Assembly: GCA_025201865.1 (NCBI GenBank)
Contig: MU602871.1
Span: 1 to 18,552 of the forward strand
Source: Ramicandelaber brevisporus
Lineage: Eukaryota; Kickxellomycota; Ramicandelaberales; Ramicandelaberaceae
Direction of reading: 5' to 3'
Length of the DNA stretch: 18,552 bases
The position numbers and the translations under genes are program-made. Numbering within the stretch: position 1 is the first letter of the stretch; every line of letters begins with the position of its first letter. The notes under the pieces were generated by a model, which was given only the letters and a program-made list of their open reading frames with translations, did not search any database and had not been told where the DNA came from. Below are positions 7,490 to 14,827 of the stretch, piece by piece.

Positions 7490-7526
7490 GTGGATGGATG
7501 GATGGATTGATGGATGGATTGATGGA
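7490..7526. repeat. (GGAT)n microsatellite
   Basis: Repeats of GGAT are interrupted by GATT (TGGATGGATGGATGGATTGATGGATGG). The tract lies in the probable 3' UTR or downstream flank of eIF4A. Confidence 0.85.
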
Positions 7527-7605
7527 CGTGATTTAACGATAATGGCAGAGATTGTGTGACTTGGTGTATAATCAGTAATGTGGTGGGAAATGAAGGAATG
7601 GGTGA

Positions 7606-8903
7606 TTAAGCAATAAGCTCGGCAATGTTCATTGGCATCTCATCAATCTGGGTGTTGTAGAACTGAACCAGCTCATCCTTGACGTGGAGGTCATCCTTGG
7701 TGACAAAGTTGATGGCAACACCCTTACGGCCATAACGACCACCACGACCAATGCGGTGAATGTAGTTCTCCTTGTTGGTTGGCATGTCGTAGTTGATGAC
7801 CAGAGAAACCTGCTGGACATCGATACCAATCGGTGGCGATCAAAAGGTTTTATGCGGTGAATGTAGTTCTCCTTGTTGGTTGGCATGTCGTAGTTGATGA
7901 CCAGAGAAACCTGCTGGACATCGATACCACGAGCAAGCAGATCGGTGGCAATCAGGATGCGGGAAGAACCAGAGCGGAACTCCTTCATGATGGCCTCACG
8001 CTGAGCCTGCTCCATCTCACCGTGGATGGCAGAGACGGTGAACTTGTCGTTGGTGAGCTTGTCAGTGAGCCAGTCAACAGTGCGGCGGTTGTTGCAGAAG
8101 ATGACGGCCTGGGTGACGTTGATGATCTGGTACAAGTCGCACAAGGTTGGGTACTTGTTCTGGGCAACATCGACGTTGACAAAGAACTGCTTGATACCCT
8201 CAAGAGTGAGGACATCGCGCTTGACGAGAATGCGGATTGGGTCGCGCATGAAGCGGTTGCTAACCTCCAGAACCTCAACTGGCATGGTGGCAGAGAGGAG
8301 GACAACCTGGACCTCAGCTGGCAGATCCTTGAAGACGCCGTAAATCTGCTCAGTGAAGCCGGTGGACAGCATCTCGTCAGCCTCGTCGAGGACGAACATG
8401 GCAATCTCCTTGGTGTTGAGAGCGCCACGGTTGATCATGTCCTTGACACGGCCTGGGGTGCCGACGACGACGTGTGGAGCGTCGCGCAGGGCGGTCATGG
8501 TCTCGCGGAGGGAGGAACCACCAACGCAAGCAAAGGCCTTGACGCCGAGAACGTCACCAATGGACTTGATGACGGAGCAAATCTGCTGGGCCAACTCACG
8601 GGTTGGGGCAAGGACGAGAGCCTGGGTGGCCTTGACCGAGATGTCAATGCGCTGCAGGATACCAATGGAGAAGGTACCAGTCTTACCGGTACCAGACTGG
8701 GCCTGGGCGATAACATCGCGGGTCATGGTGATTGGCACGATGGCGCGCATCTGAATGGCGGATGGCTTTTCAAAACCATAGGCGTAGATACCGCGCAGCA
8801 GATCGTCCTTGAGGTTCATGTCATCGAAGTTATCGATAACCTGGTCCCAGTTGGTGTTGACCTCACCCTCGCTGGTGACGGTGGTGGTGCTCTTGGTATC
8901 ACT

Positions 8904-8939
<36 letters not shown>

Positions 8940-9260
8940 ATAATGCATTCATTCATTCATTCATCATGACATTTGCAATATAGAGAGTAAGTGGAGAGAA
9001 TCCATGTCAGTAAAATGAAAATCAAAAAAAACAAAAACAAAGTGAGCGAAAGAAAAAAAAATCAGTGTTGGGCAGACAATGCGAGATTGTGCCGCTTGCC
9101 ACGTGGATCTGCAAAAATGGCCACGCACACAATGCATTGCACATAACACATAGCGTTGTATGCTATGCTATGCTATACTATGCTATGCTATGCGTTGCAT
9201 TGAAGCTGGATTCGCTTTGAAGCACTGCCTCATCTGCTGTTCAACATACATTTCTGCCAT
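7606..9260 (-). CDS. Translation initiation factor eIF4A, DEAD-box RNA helicase; inferred exons 9260-9250, 8901-7911, 7809-7606
   Basis: The inferred join is 11+991+204 nt, giving 401 residues (yeast eIF4A has 395). Motifs in order: Q motif GFEKPSAIQ (46-54), Walker A AQSGTGKT (71-78), PTRELAQQ (103-110), TPGR (152-155), DEAD (176-179), SAT (207-209), RGID (328-331) and HRIGRGGR (352-359). It unwinds mRNA 5' leaders within eIF4F in the cytosol. Exon 1 (ATGGCAGAAAT) has a strong start context and is followed by GTATGT; the intron ends CTACAG before TGATACC, and reading through it meets a stop. The open frame that instead begins in the intron gives an artificial His-polyTyr start. A second disruption, a 101-bp tandem duplication at 7751-7929, shifts the frame before motif VI; removing 7910-7810 restores it. 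Without that removal the last 70 or so residues are nonsense. Identity is certain; the exon structure is inferred. Confidence 0.93.
7751..7929 (-). repeat. Tandem duplication inside eIF4A (two perfect 78-bp copies, offset 101 bp)
   Basis: 7751-7828 and 7852-7929 are identical over 78 bp. The 23 bp between them (7829-7851) contains TTGATCGCCACCGAT on the minus strand, a diverged copy of the CTGATTGCCACCGAT that precedes the gene-upstream copy (codons LIATD), with an 11-nt deletion after it. CCGCAT occurs at both natural ends of the unit, giving a microhomology that could have seeded the event. Confidence 0.95.
7810..7910 (-). other. Candidate 101-nt intron in eIF4A created by the duplication
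   Basis: On the minus strand each repeat copy carries CAG|GTTTCT. Splicing from the first GT (7910-7909) to the second AG (7811-7810) removes exactly one unit, phase 0 after Gln334. The donor GTTTCT is weak compared with GTATGT; TTGAT (YTNAY) after CCTTT is a possible branch region. Alternatives are an assembly error or an inactive allele. Confidence 0.45.
8904..8964. repeat. (GTA)n and (ATTC)n microsatellites at the 3' end of the eIF4A first intron
   Basis: About 12 GTA/TAG units (8904-8941) are followed by four ATTC units (8947-8963). On the gene strand the triplet tract reads (TAC)n directly up to the acceptor CAG, so its length sets the distance from branch point to acceptor. Confidence 0.9.
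9158..9194. repeat. (ATGCT)n pentanucleotide repeat
   Basis: About seven ATGCT units, one changed to ATACT, lie inside the inferred first intron of eIF4A. Confidence 0.85.
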
Positions 9261-9775
9261 TTTGATGGATATAAGTAGCTAGTTTTGTGTTAATGTCTTT
9301 TGGTTCCAGTGAATCTGTCGCTTGTTAGTCAGGACTAGTTTCTGGAAGCAAAAGAGAAGCGCTTTTCGAACGGTTAGTTTGAGCAGAAGGAAAGCTGATT
9401 AGCTTTTTGGTAGGCTTTTTAGAAAGTCGTTTTTTTGCAGAAAAGGATGTGCAAGTTGTGGAGGGGAGATCACAGCCTGCGCTCTCTCATCCCCCTCGCC
9501 CATCTGCACTTCAGCAGCTGGTTTCCACTGCCTCGCTCACAGTTCTGTGCTGGACATCACTCATTCGAACTTTTTTTTCACTTTCTCTTCTCTTTCTCTC
9601 TCTGTCTCTCTGTGGTCGAAAATAAAATAATTTGCGAGAGCGTGATAGGTTTTTTTGCTAGCAAATTGAAAATTATTTCTTTTCTTTTCTTTTCTTTTCT
9701 TTTCTTTTGGAAGTGTGAACGGATGAATGATTGATTGATTGACTACGTGAATTAATAGGTAAATAAAAAGGCAAT
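9261..9775. other. Intergenic region between eIF4A 5' end and TWINKLE 3' end
   Basis: These 515 bp contain the eIF4A promoter and leader. Just before the inferred ATG the gene strand is A-rich (CATCAAAATGG). CT-rich stretches on the plus strand (about 9570-9612) and the TTTTC repeat follow toward TWINKLE. Small open frames here encode low-complexity Phe/Leu/Ser and are not supported as genes. Confidence 0.4.
9676..9708. repeat. (TTTTC)n pentanucleotide repeat
   Basis: Six to seven TTTTC units lie some 70 bp downstream of the TWINKLE stop. Confidence 0.9.
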
Positions 9776-12388
9776 CTATTGAGGTAAAGACGGCGATTGT
9801 TTTGTTGAAGGGCTGCTCTTGGATGCTGAAGTGAATCTGCTGTTACTGCTACTACTGCGATACCTGCTTGCTGACGATGATGATGATGATGATGCTGAGG
9901 TGGAAGCAAGCTGTTTTATCTCGGATCTTGACACTTCGCTAGCAAGATATGTCTTTGGGTTAAAAGAGAGGAACACTTTCCCCAATGTCCCATCAAATCT
10001 ATTTTTGTGTACATCGAGATACCGCAAGTGTGCCCGAGGATTGAGCGCATCATCGTCACCATTCGCGCCTGATGCTCTGTCACCGAATTGTCTTTGATGG
10101 GGATATCTTTGAATGAATATAACATTGTCAGCCTCTTGAGTCACTTTGGCTGAGCCGAATACTGAGTGGATGTCCAGAGGCTCATTGGCATCCTGTGATT
10201 TTCTTGGATGAACAACCAGTGTGACATGAATGTCCTTTTCAGTGGCTAATTTTCTTAATTTGGCAATGGCGTCATCCTGTATATCCCATTTATCTAGATT
10301 TCTGCCCTGGCCGCTTAGCATGAACTGTAGATTATCAATAATAACATGTTTGACATCATAGGCATCAACTGAGTGAGTAATTGCATTGACCACCTCATTG
10401 GCTGGCGTACTTCCAAAAAACCTCAGGAAAAATAAGGGCAGCCGAGAGAATTGATTGGCATAGTTGTCAAACTGATCTAGATCAGTGGTTAAATCCAGCT
10501 TGGCGTGCTGGATTAGCATCCTTTTAGCCAGTCGCTTATTTTGAATTTCAAAGCTTCCCCACAGTGTACTCACGCCCTGTGAACAATAGTCCAGTGATAA
10601 TTGACTCAGTATAGTTGTTTTACCTACTCCAGTTGCTCCTGAAACAATAGTTAGCTCTCCTCTTCTATGTCCCTTTAACAGTAAATTTAATCCAGGGAAG
10701 CTGCTCGACTGGATGCCAGCTGTTTGGCTTGGATTTGCCAGCTCTCTCTGTATAACATCTCTGAATGAATCAAATCGTAATATTTGCTCATGCTCTAATG
10801 GCTGAGCTTCGTCTAATCTAGACTTGAAATACTGGGATAAAGCAGCTGTGTCATTCTCAAATAACTGCAGTGCATCTAACGGAGTCTTTAAATTGCCAAT
10901 CATATTCGTATTCGTATTTGAATTTGAATTTGAGTTTGAGCTTGATCTGATAATATGACATCTATCCACTCCCAACTTCTGTGCTACTTGATGTGCATAC
11001 TCTTGTCCAACGGCATCGTCCGAAAACCATATATTGATTTTACTAAACTGATCCAACAGCGGTATAATCTCTGGTGTTAATTGTGGCGCTAGCGCAGGAG
11101 AGTCAATTACAGCACTCACAATCTGGTTGGCTGACTTTCTAGCTAGTCCATCATTAGTATTTGAAACAAACCCACTAACTGTACTCACCGACACTGTTGG
11201 AAGACCAGTTGCTTGATACACTGCCATTGCATCAATTTCTCTTCCTGTCAAAATAATTTCAGTGGCGTCTGGTGGAATATTGCTGAGTCCAAACAATCCA
11301 ACTGACTTCGACTTGTTATTGATTGGTGATTGCTGAGGTGAATCTGTAGTCAAAATATTGAATGATTCAAGTCTATCTGGCCCAACTGAGGATGACTTGA
11401 ATACATGTGCGCCTCTGTATTTTAGCTTATTATTGATATCCATAGATTGACCGATACAATCAAATATGGTATTGGTGGAATATGGGAATATAATACCTGG
11501 CTCTTCTAATGGCGTTCCTTCAGTATCATTGCTATTGGTCCGACTTAGGTATCCAAATCCAACTCCAAATTTAACAAGCGTATCGATCGCTATTCCATGT
11601 TGAATAAATGTAGTTAGTCCATCGCTTTCATATTCACATTCATATCCATTGTCACTGTTATTGTCTTTTCCATGGTCCAGCTCAGACTGATGAATCAAAG
11701 TATTATTCCACTCTTGTACATTAACTGGATTATATGATAAATCTACAAAGTTAGAACCAGAAAACACTGGCTTTTTATTCTTTAGCGACGACGATGACGA
11801 CGACCACGACAACGATGATGATGATGACTTTTGTGGTGATGAATGTTGATGTCTTTGGTAATAAACTATATAATCTTTCCATGATCCATTGGCATGACAT
11901 GACATACACTTATATTTACCTGAAGGCTCAACTCTTGCTGTATACTGAAGATGACTGCTTTTGTTTCCCATACACTGGGGGCATTTGCACATCAACCCCT
12001 CAATCCTTCTGTCATTGTGATCACCTGTTGTTAGCATAAGTGGCGATTGTTTGCTGTCCTTCATAAATTGCAATATGTCTGCTAGCCTGAGTCCATCTTC
12101 TGTGTTTGATAGTCTCTTTACTTCATTTGCCCAGTGCACATTCTCTACTGTGCTATCTATTGCTGTTTGATGATGACTGGCCGGACTAGACACAAATGCC
12201 AGTTCGTCTGTTGTTGCCGCTGTTTGTTTTGCGAGATTTGTCGCTGATCTCGTCCAGAATCTCGAATGGGGCGTCGTCAATGCAGCTGTGAACTGAGGTG
12301 ATACCCGCGCAAACGGGAACAGTGCCCTCTGAACTCGACTTGCAGTGCGACTTGTAGTGTGGCTACTTGCACAGATGAAGAGATTCAT
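9776..12388 (-). CDS. TWINKLE-type mitochondrial replicative DNA helicase (primase-helicase family)
   Basis: This gives 870 residues from the first ATG (12388-12386); the frame upstream opens only at a TTG. Residues 1-50 are a mitochondrial presequence (Arg/Ser/Thr-rich, no acidic residues). A zinc-ribbon-like region holds C134, C136, C139 and C161-x2-C164. A TOPRIM-like core follows: ILTGREIDAMAVYQATG (E384, D386) and WFSDDAVGQ (457-458). The hexameric RecA-like helicase domain has Walker A GATGVGKT (584-591), WGSFEI, Walker B VIIDNLQF (683-686), VVHPRK (726-730), GSAKVTQEADNV (745-756) and the arginine-finger region KNRFDGTLG (795-803). The protein unwinds mtDNA at the replication fork, loading as a hexamer. 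Ser/Asn-rich insertions (about 187-201, 482-496) and a Ser-rich tail are low complexity. Intronless. The TOPRIM catalytic EG pair reads GR, as in animal TWINKLE, implying that primase activity is lost. Confidence 0.93.
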   Translation of the reverse strand: MNLFICASSHTTSRTASRVQRALFPFARVSPQFTAALTTPHSRFWTRSATNLAKQTAATTDELAFVSSPASHHQTAIDSTVENVHWANEVKRLSNTEDGLRLADILQFMKDSKQSPLMLTTGDHNDRRIEGLMCKCPQCMGNKSSHLQYTARVEPSGKYKCMSCHANGSWKDYIVYYQRHQHSSPQKSSSSSLSWSSSSSSLKNKKPVFSGSNFVDLSYNPVNVQEWNNTLIHQSELDHGKDNNSDNGYECEYESDGLTTFIQHGIAIDTLVKFGVGFGYLSRTNSNDTEGTPLEEPGIIFPYSTNTIFDCIGQSMDINNKLKYRGAHVFKSSSVGPDRLESFNILTTDSPQQSPINNKSKSVGLFGLSNIPPDATEIILTGREIDAMAVYQATGLPTVSVSTVSGFVSNTNDGLARKSANQIVSAVIDSPALAPQLTPEIIPLLDQFSKINIWFSDDAVGQEYAHQVAQKLGVDRCHIIRSSSNSNSNSNTNTNMIGNLKTPLDALQLFENDTAALSQYFKSRLDEAQPLEHEQILRFDSFRDVIQRELANPSQTAGIQSSSFPGLNLLLKGHRRGELTIVSGATGVGKTTILSQLSLDYCSQGVSTLWGSFEIQNKRLAKRMLIQHAKLDLTTDLDQFDNYANQFSRLPLFFLRFFGSTPANEVVNAITHSVDAYDVKHVIIDNLQFMLSGQGRNLDKWDIQDDAIAKLRKLATEKDIHVTLVVHPRKSQDANEPLDIHSVFGSAKVTQEADNVIFIQRYPHQRQFGDRASGANGDDDALNPRAHLRYLDVHKNRFDGTLGKVFLSFNPKTYLASEVSRSEIKQLASTSASSSSSSSASRYRSSSSNSRFTSASKSSPSTKQSPSLPQ

Positions 12389-12564
12389 TTTGTGTTGAAC
12401 TTGATTGTTGTCGCTGTTGATTTGTTTTTGCAGTTGGAGGCTGTTTGCAAACAAATAAATAGGCGCTACTACCAAACTGCGGTAAAAAAAAAAAAACTAT
12501 TAAAGTCGAAGCTGGTGACTTCTCAACCTACAACAAGTTAACACAAGTTAATGCAAAGCAATAC

Positions 12565-12596
12565 AAAGTAAAAGTAAAAGTAAAAGTAAAAGTAAA
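12565..12596. repeat. (AAAGTA)n hexanucleotide repeat
   Basis: About five AAGTAA/AAAGTA units lie in the 234-bp spacer between TWINKLE and DSN1. Confidence 0.85.
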
Positions 12597-12622
12597 AACA
12601 ATGATGGTTAAAACAAATGTTA

Positions 12623-14491
12623 TTAAAAGGTTGAGCTGATAAGGTTACTAAGAGTACGCAGTTTTAGTATTGGATCGTTTTGAGAGTCGACTCGTCGCAT
12701 CATGTCGTCAGAGGCCAGTGGTTGCGTGGTGTTGACCATGTTGTTCACTTTAGACTCTGTTTCCTTGACATTTATGTTCAGGTTACTAATCAATGACAAG
12801 AGCTGATCCATACTTGTTTGCATTACATTGAGCCGATACGGGAGTTCGTTGGCCAATACAGCATCGGCATTCGCAGTAGATTGAACGAGATGATCAGTTT
12901 GCTGCAAAATATCCAAAATGTCTGCGCCGCCCAGTAATGTGTTTGAATGGGTTTGAATGGGTTTAATAGAATCAACATCAACATCAAGATCTGCCAAGTA
13001 GTCATTTAATGTTACATTTTCATCGTCCATTTCAATGTTCATTCTGTTATTAATTTCATTAATGTCGGCTGCGATCTTATCAGCATTGGATGCATGGTCC
13101 ATTGATCGTTTCATAATTTGATCTTTCCATTGTGACTCTTCGTTTCTCAACCGTTGAATTGTTGCCATTAGTTCTGCCTTTTTCCTTTTATTCCCTTCAT
13201 TTCTAGGGTTAGGATTGAGTTGCACAGAATCTGTCGAAATGCTGCTTTCATTCTCCACTGGTTGAGATGAATCAATGATTTGACGCTGATACCACGAAGT
13301 GTTGATAGCATTGTCATTGACTGCCTCTGTAGTCTTACTTGCAATAATGTGCAGTAATTCAGATGCTGCATTTTGGATATGTTCAGTTCCGCTGCTACCA
13401 ATAATTAAGGTACTGCTAACTGATTTAGATGGTTTATTTATGCACCATAATAACATTTGTTTCATTCTAGCAGGTTCTGATATTTCTCCATTAATATGTC
13501 TATACAGCTCGTTAGACTGAATATCTGAATGTGGCTCTGGAATTGCATCGCTATAAAATCTAGACACTCTTTTACCTCTCATTGAAAAACTACTTCTTCT
13601 TCGGGCTGCTGCTGATGAAAATGTACTCCTCTTGTCCTTATTACCATTCTTGTTCTTCTTCCTCTTATCCACAGCCATATCCGATCCATCCTCATTGATA
13701 TCATCTTCACCATTATCACCTTTCAGCATTGCTGTAAATTCTCCCAATATCTCATTCTCTGGTTGGTACATTTCATTTACTGAGTGTTTATGCTGAATAC
13801 CACTGTGGTCATGGTCATTATTACTATTGTTATTATTAATACCATTCGCAATCGAGGCTGTAGCTGCGTGATATTCGTGCATATCAAATCTCAGCTGAAC
13901 TGGCAGCGCTGTTGTCTGAGTTTGTTTTACCTGATGTGCTTGGTGTGCTTGTTGATTATCAGTTGTTCGAGCAGTCTCCAGTTGTTGTTGTTGTTGATGC
14001 TGCTGCTGTTGCTGGTGCTGTTCCTGTCTTGATGATCTTGATGAAACTCGTTTACCGTCGTTCAAAATACGCACCTTCATTGTAAATTTGAATCCCATAT
14101 CACTCAACACTGCTGATGCTCCATCTTGCCGATCTACATCATCTTCAGTCACATGGCTGACGCTATTGCTTGTCGCCAGTCCACCAACTGCGCCAATATC
14201 TGAACCGGTGGGCATATCAACTTCTGGCTCATACGGGTTAAAATTGTTGCCCATGCCAGTTCCACTAAAGGTATTCTCACCATGGTCTCTGAAGCCGTCG
14301 CTGTTATGGTTAGCATAGCCATTTGGTACCGAGTGGTTGCCATTGGAACTGTACTTTGACTCGCGTTCTGGATTAGCGATTGAGGGTCGAACTTGAAGAG
14401 ACTTGAGGAGTGAACGCTGTGGTGGTTTATGAACATCAGCCGCTGCAGAAGGCGCAAGAGTGAACCGTTTCTGCTGGTTGGAGGTCTTCAT
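12623..14491 (-). CDS. Kinetochore protein DSN1/Mis13 (MIS12/MIND complex subunit)
   Basis: This gives 622 residues from the ATG at 14491-14489; the frame upstream begins at GTG and translates a GA/TTTG microsatellite leader, so it is not used. The Mis13 signature is present: RRRSSFSMRGKR (297-308), then YRHINGEISEPARMKQMLLWC (330-350), matching the family's RRSS-x-x-RG-+-R and Y-+-HI-x4-EP-x-R(M/L)-+-QLL-x-WC pattern. A helical, coiled-coil-prone stretch follows (about 430-490, Lys/Glu/Arg-rich), as expected for assembly with NSL1, NNF1 and MIS12. The complex links centromeric CENP-C/CENP-T to NDC80 at the outer kinetochore. The first 290 residues are disordered, with polyGln/His (about 156-170) and Asn runs, making this longer than most family members. 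RRSS is an Aurora B consensus site, in line with regulation of DSN1 by Aurora B in other species. Intronless. Confidence 0.85.
   Translation of the reverse strand: MKTSNQQKRFTLAPSAAADVHKPPQRSLLKSLQVRPSIANPERESKYSSNGNHSVPNGYANHNSDGFRDHGENTFSGTGMGNNFNPYEPEVDMPTGSDIGAVGGLATSNSVSHVTEDDVDRQDGASAVLSDMGFKFTMKVRILNDGKRVSSRSSRQEQHQQQQQHQQQQQLETARTTDNQQAHQAHQVKQTQTTALPVQLRFDMHEYHAATASIANGINNNNSNNDHDHSGIQHKHSVNEMYQPENEILGEFTAMLKGDNGEDDINEDGSDMAVDKRKKNKNGNKDKRSTFSSAAARRRSSFSMRGKRVSRFYSDAIPEPHSDIQSNELYRHINGEISEPARMKQMLLWCINKPSKSVSSTLIIGSSGTEHIQNAASELLHIIASKTTEAVNDNAINTSWYQRQIIDSSQPVENESSISTDSVQLNPNPRNEGNKRKKAELMATIQRLRNEESQWKDQIMKRSMDHASNADKIAADINEINNRMNIEMDDENVTLNDYLADLDVDVDSIKPIQTHSNTLLGGADILDILQQTDHLVQSTANADAVLANELPYRLNVMQTSMDQLLSLISNLNINVKETESKVNNMVNTTQPLASDDMMRRVDSQNDPILKLRTLSNLISSTF
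13978..14024 (-). repeat. CAA/CAG repeats encoding Gln-rich runs in DSN1
   Basis: Two Gln runs separated by His (HQQQQQHQQQQQ) are encoded by mixed CAA and CAG codons within the disordered N-terminal half. Confidence 0.8.
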
Positions 14492-14827
14492 CGTTGAAAA
14501 AACAAAACAGCAGCAAGGAATACGTAGACCGGTGTTTGTATCAGCGTGCGAGCTTGTGTAGTTGTTTTGTTTATCAAAAAGATTTCGAGTTTGAGTGTCA
14601 GACAGAAGAGAAAGTGTGTGAGAGAAAATGAGAGAGAGTGAGAGAGAATGCAAAATTGCAAAACAAACAAACAAACAAAACAAAACAAAGCAAACGAGAG
14701 AAGCAAACGAGAGAAACATTGGATTCCGTTTTACTCGCTTCAAACAGTGCACGATTCATACCACATCGTCTTGACGTGCATAGACATTGCTTCTCATGGG
14801 GTTTAATACATTAAGTAGATTTTATTA
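14492..14827. other. Short intergenic region (DSN1 leader and F-box gene 3' flank)
   Basis: These 336 bp hold a degenerate GAGA tract (about 14601-14650) and an (AAAC)n tract (about 14658-14717), including two direct copies of AAGCAAACGAGAGAA (14689-14715 area). No gene is visible. On the DSN1 strand this is a pyrimidine-rich leader of CTCTCT and TTTG repeats. Confidence 0.5.

Larger units (their letters stand above)
7124..7605. other. Intergenic region between eIF4A 3' end and the B12D-like gene
   Basis: These 482 bp contain the leader of the B12D-like gene and the 3' UTR of eIF4A. They hold two microsatellites (listed) and a TATATA at about 7309-7315, reading as TATA on the minus strand some 185 bp before the B12D-like start. 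No other gene is visible. Confidence 0.4.
8902..9249 (-). other. Candidate first intron of eIF4A (348 nt)
   Basis: Donor GTATGT (9249-9244) lies 11 nt after the inferred ATG; the acceptor CTACAG ends at 8902. A TTTACTGACA branch-like motif lies at about 9006-9015, some 105 nt from the acceptor. The intron contains three microsatellites: a TAC repeat ending at the acceptor, GAAT units and TAGCA pentamers. Splicing keeps the frame and gives a start MAEIDTKS typical in length for eIF4A. Confidence 0.6.

Noticed and set aside
8903-8948. ATG at 8948 giving an eIF4A that begins His-polyTyr
   Set aside because: The residues come from a (TAC)n microsatellite that runs into a CAG acceptor; a spliced exon with a strong start context lies at 9260-9250.
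7833-8969. Long open frame (378 codons) on the plus strand opposite eIF4A
   Set aside because: It is the antisense of a strongly codon-biased gene, with no recognisable domain and a valine run from the microsatellite.
14492-14752. 87-codon extension of DSN1 with an apparent signal anchor
   Set aside because: It opens at GTG and its hydrophobic Phe/Leu/Ser run is the translation of GAGA and AAAC microsatellites.
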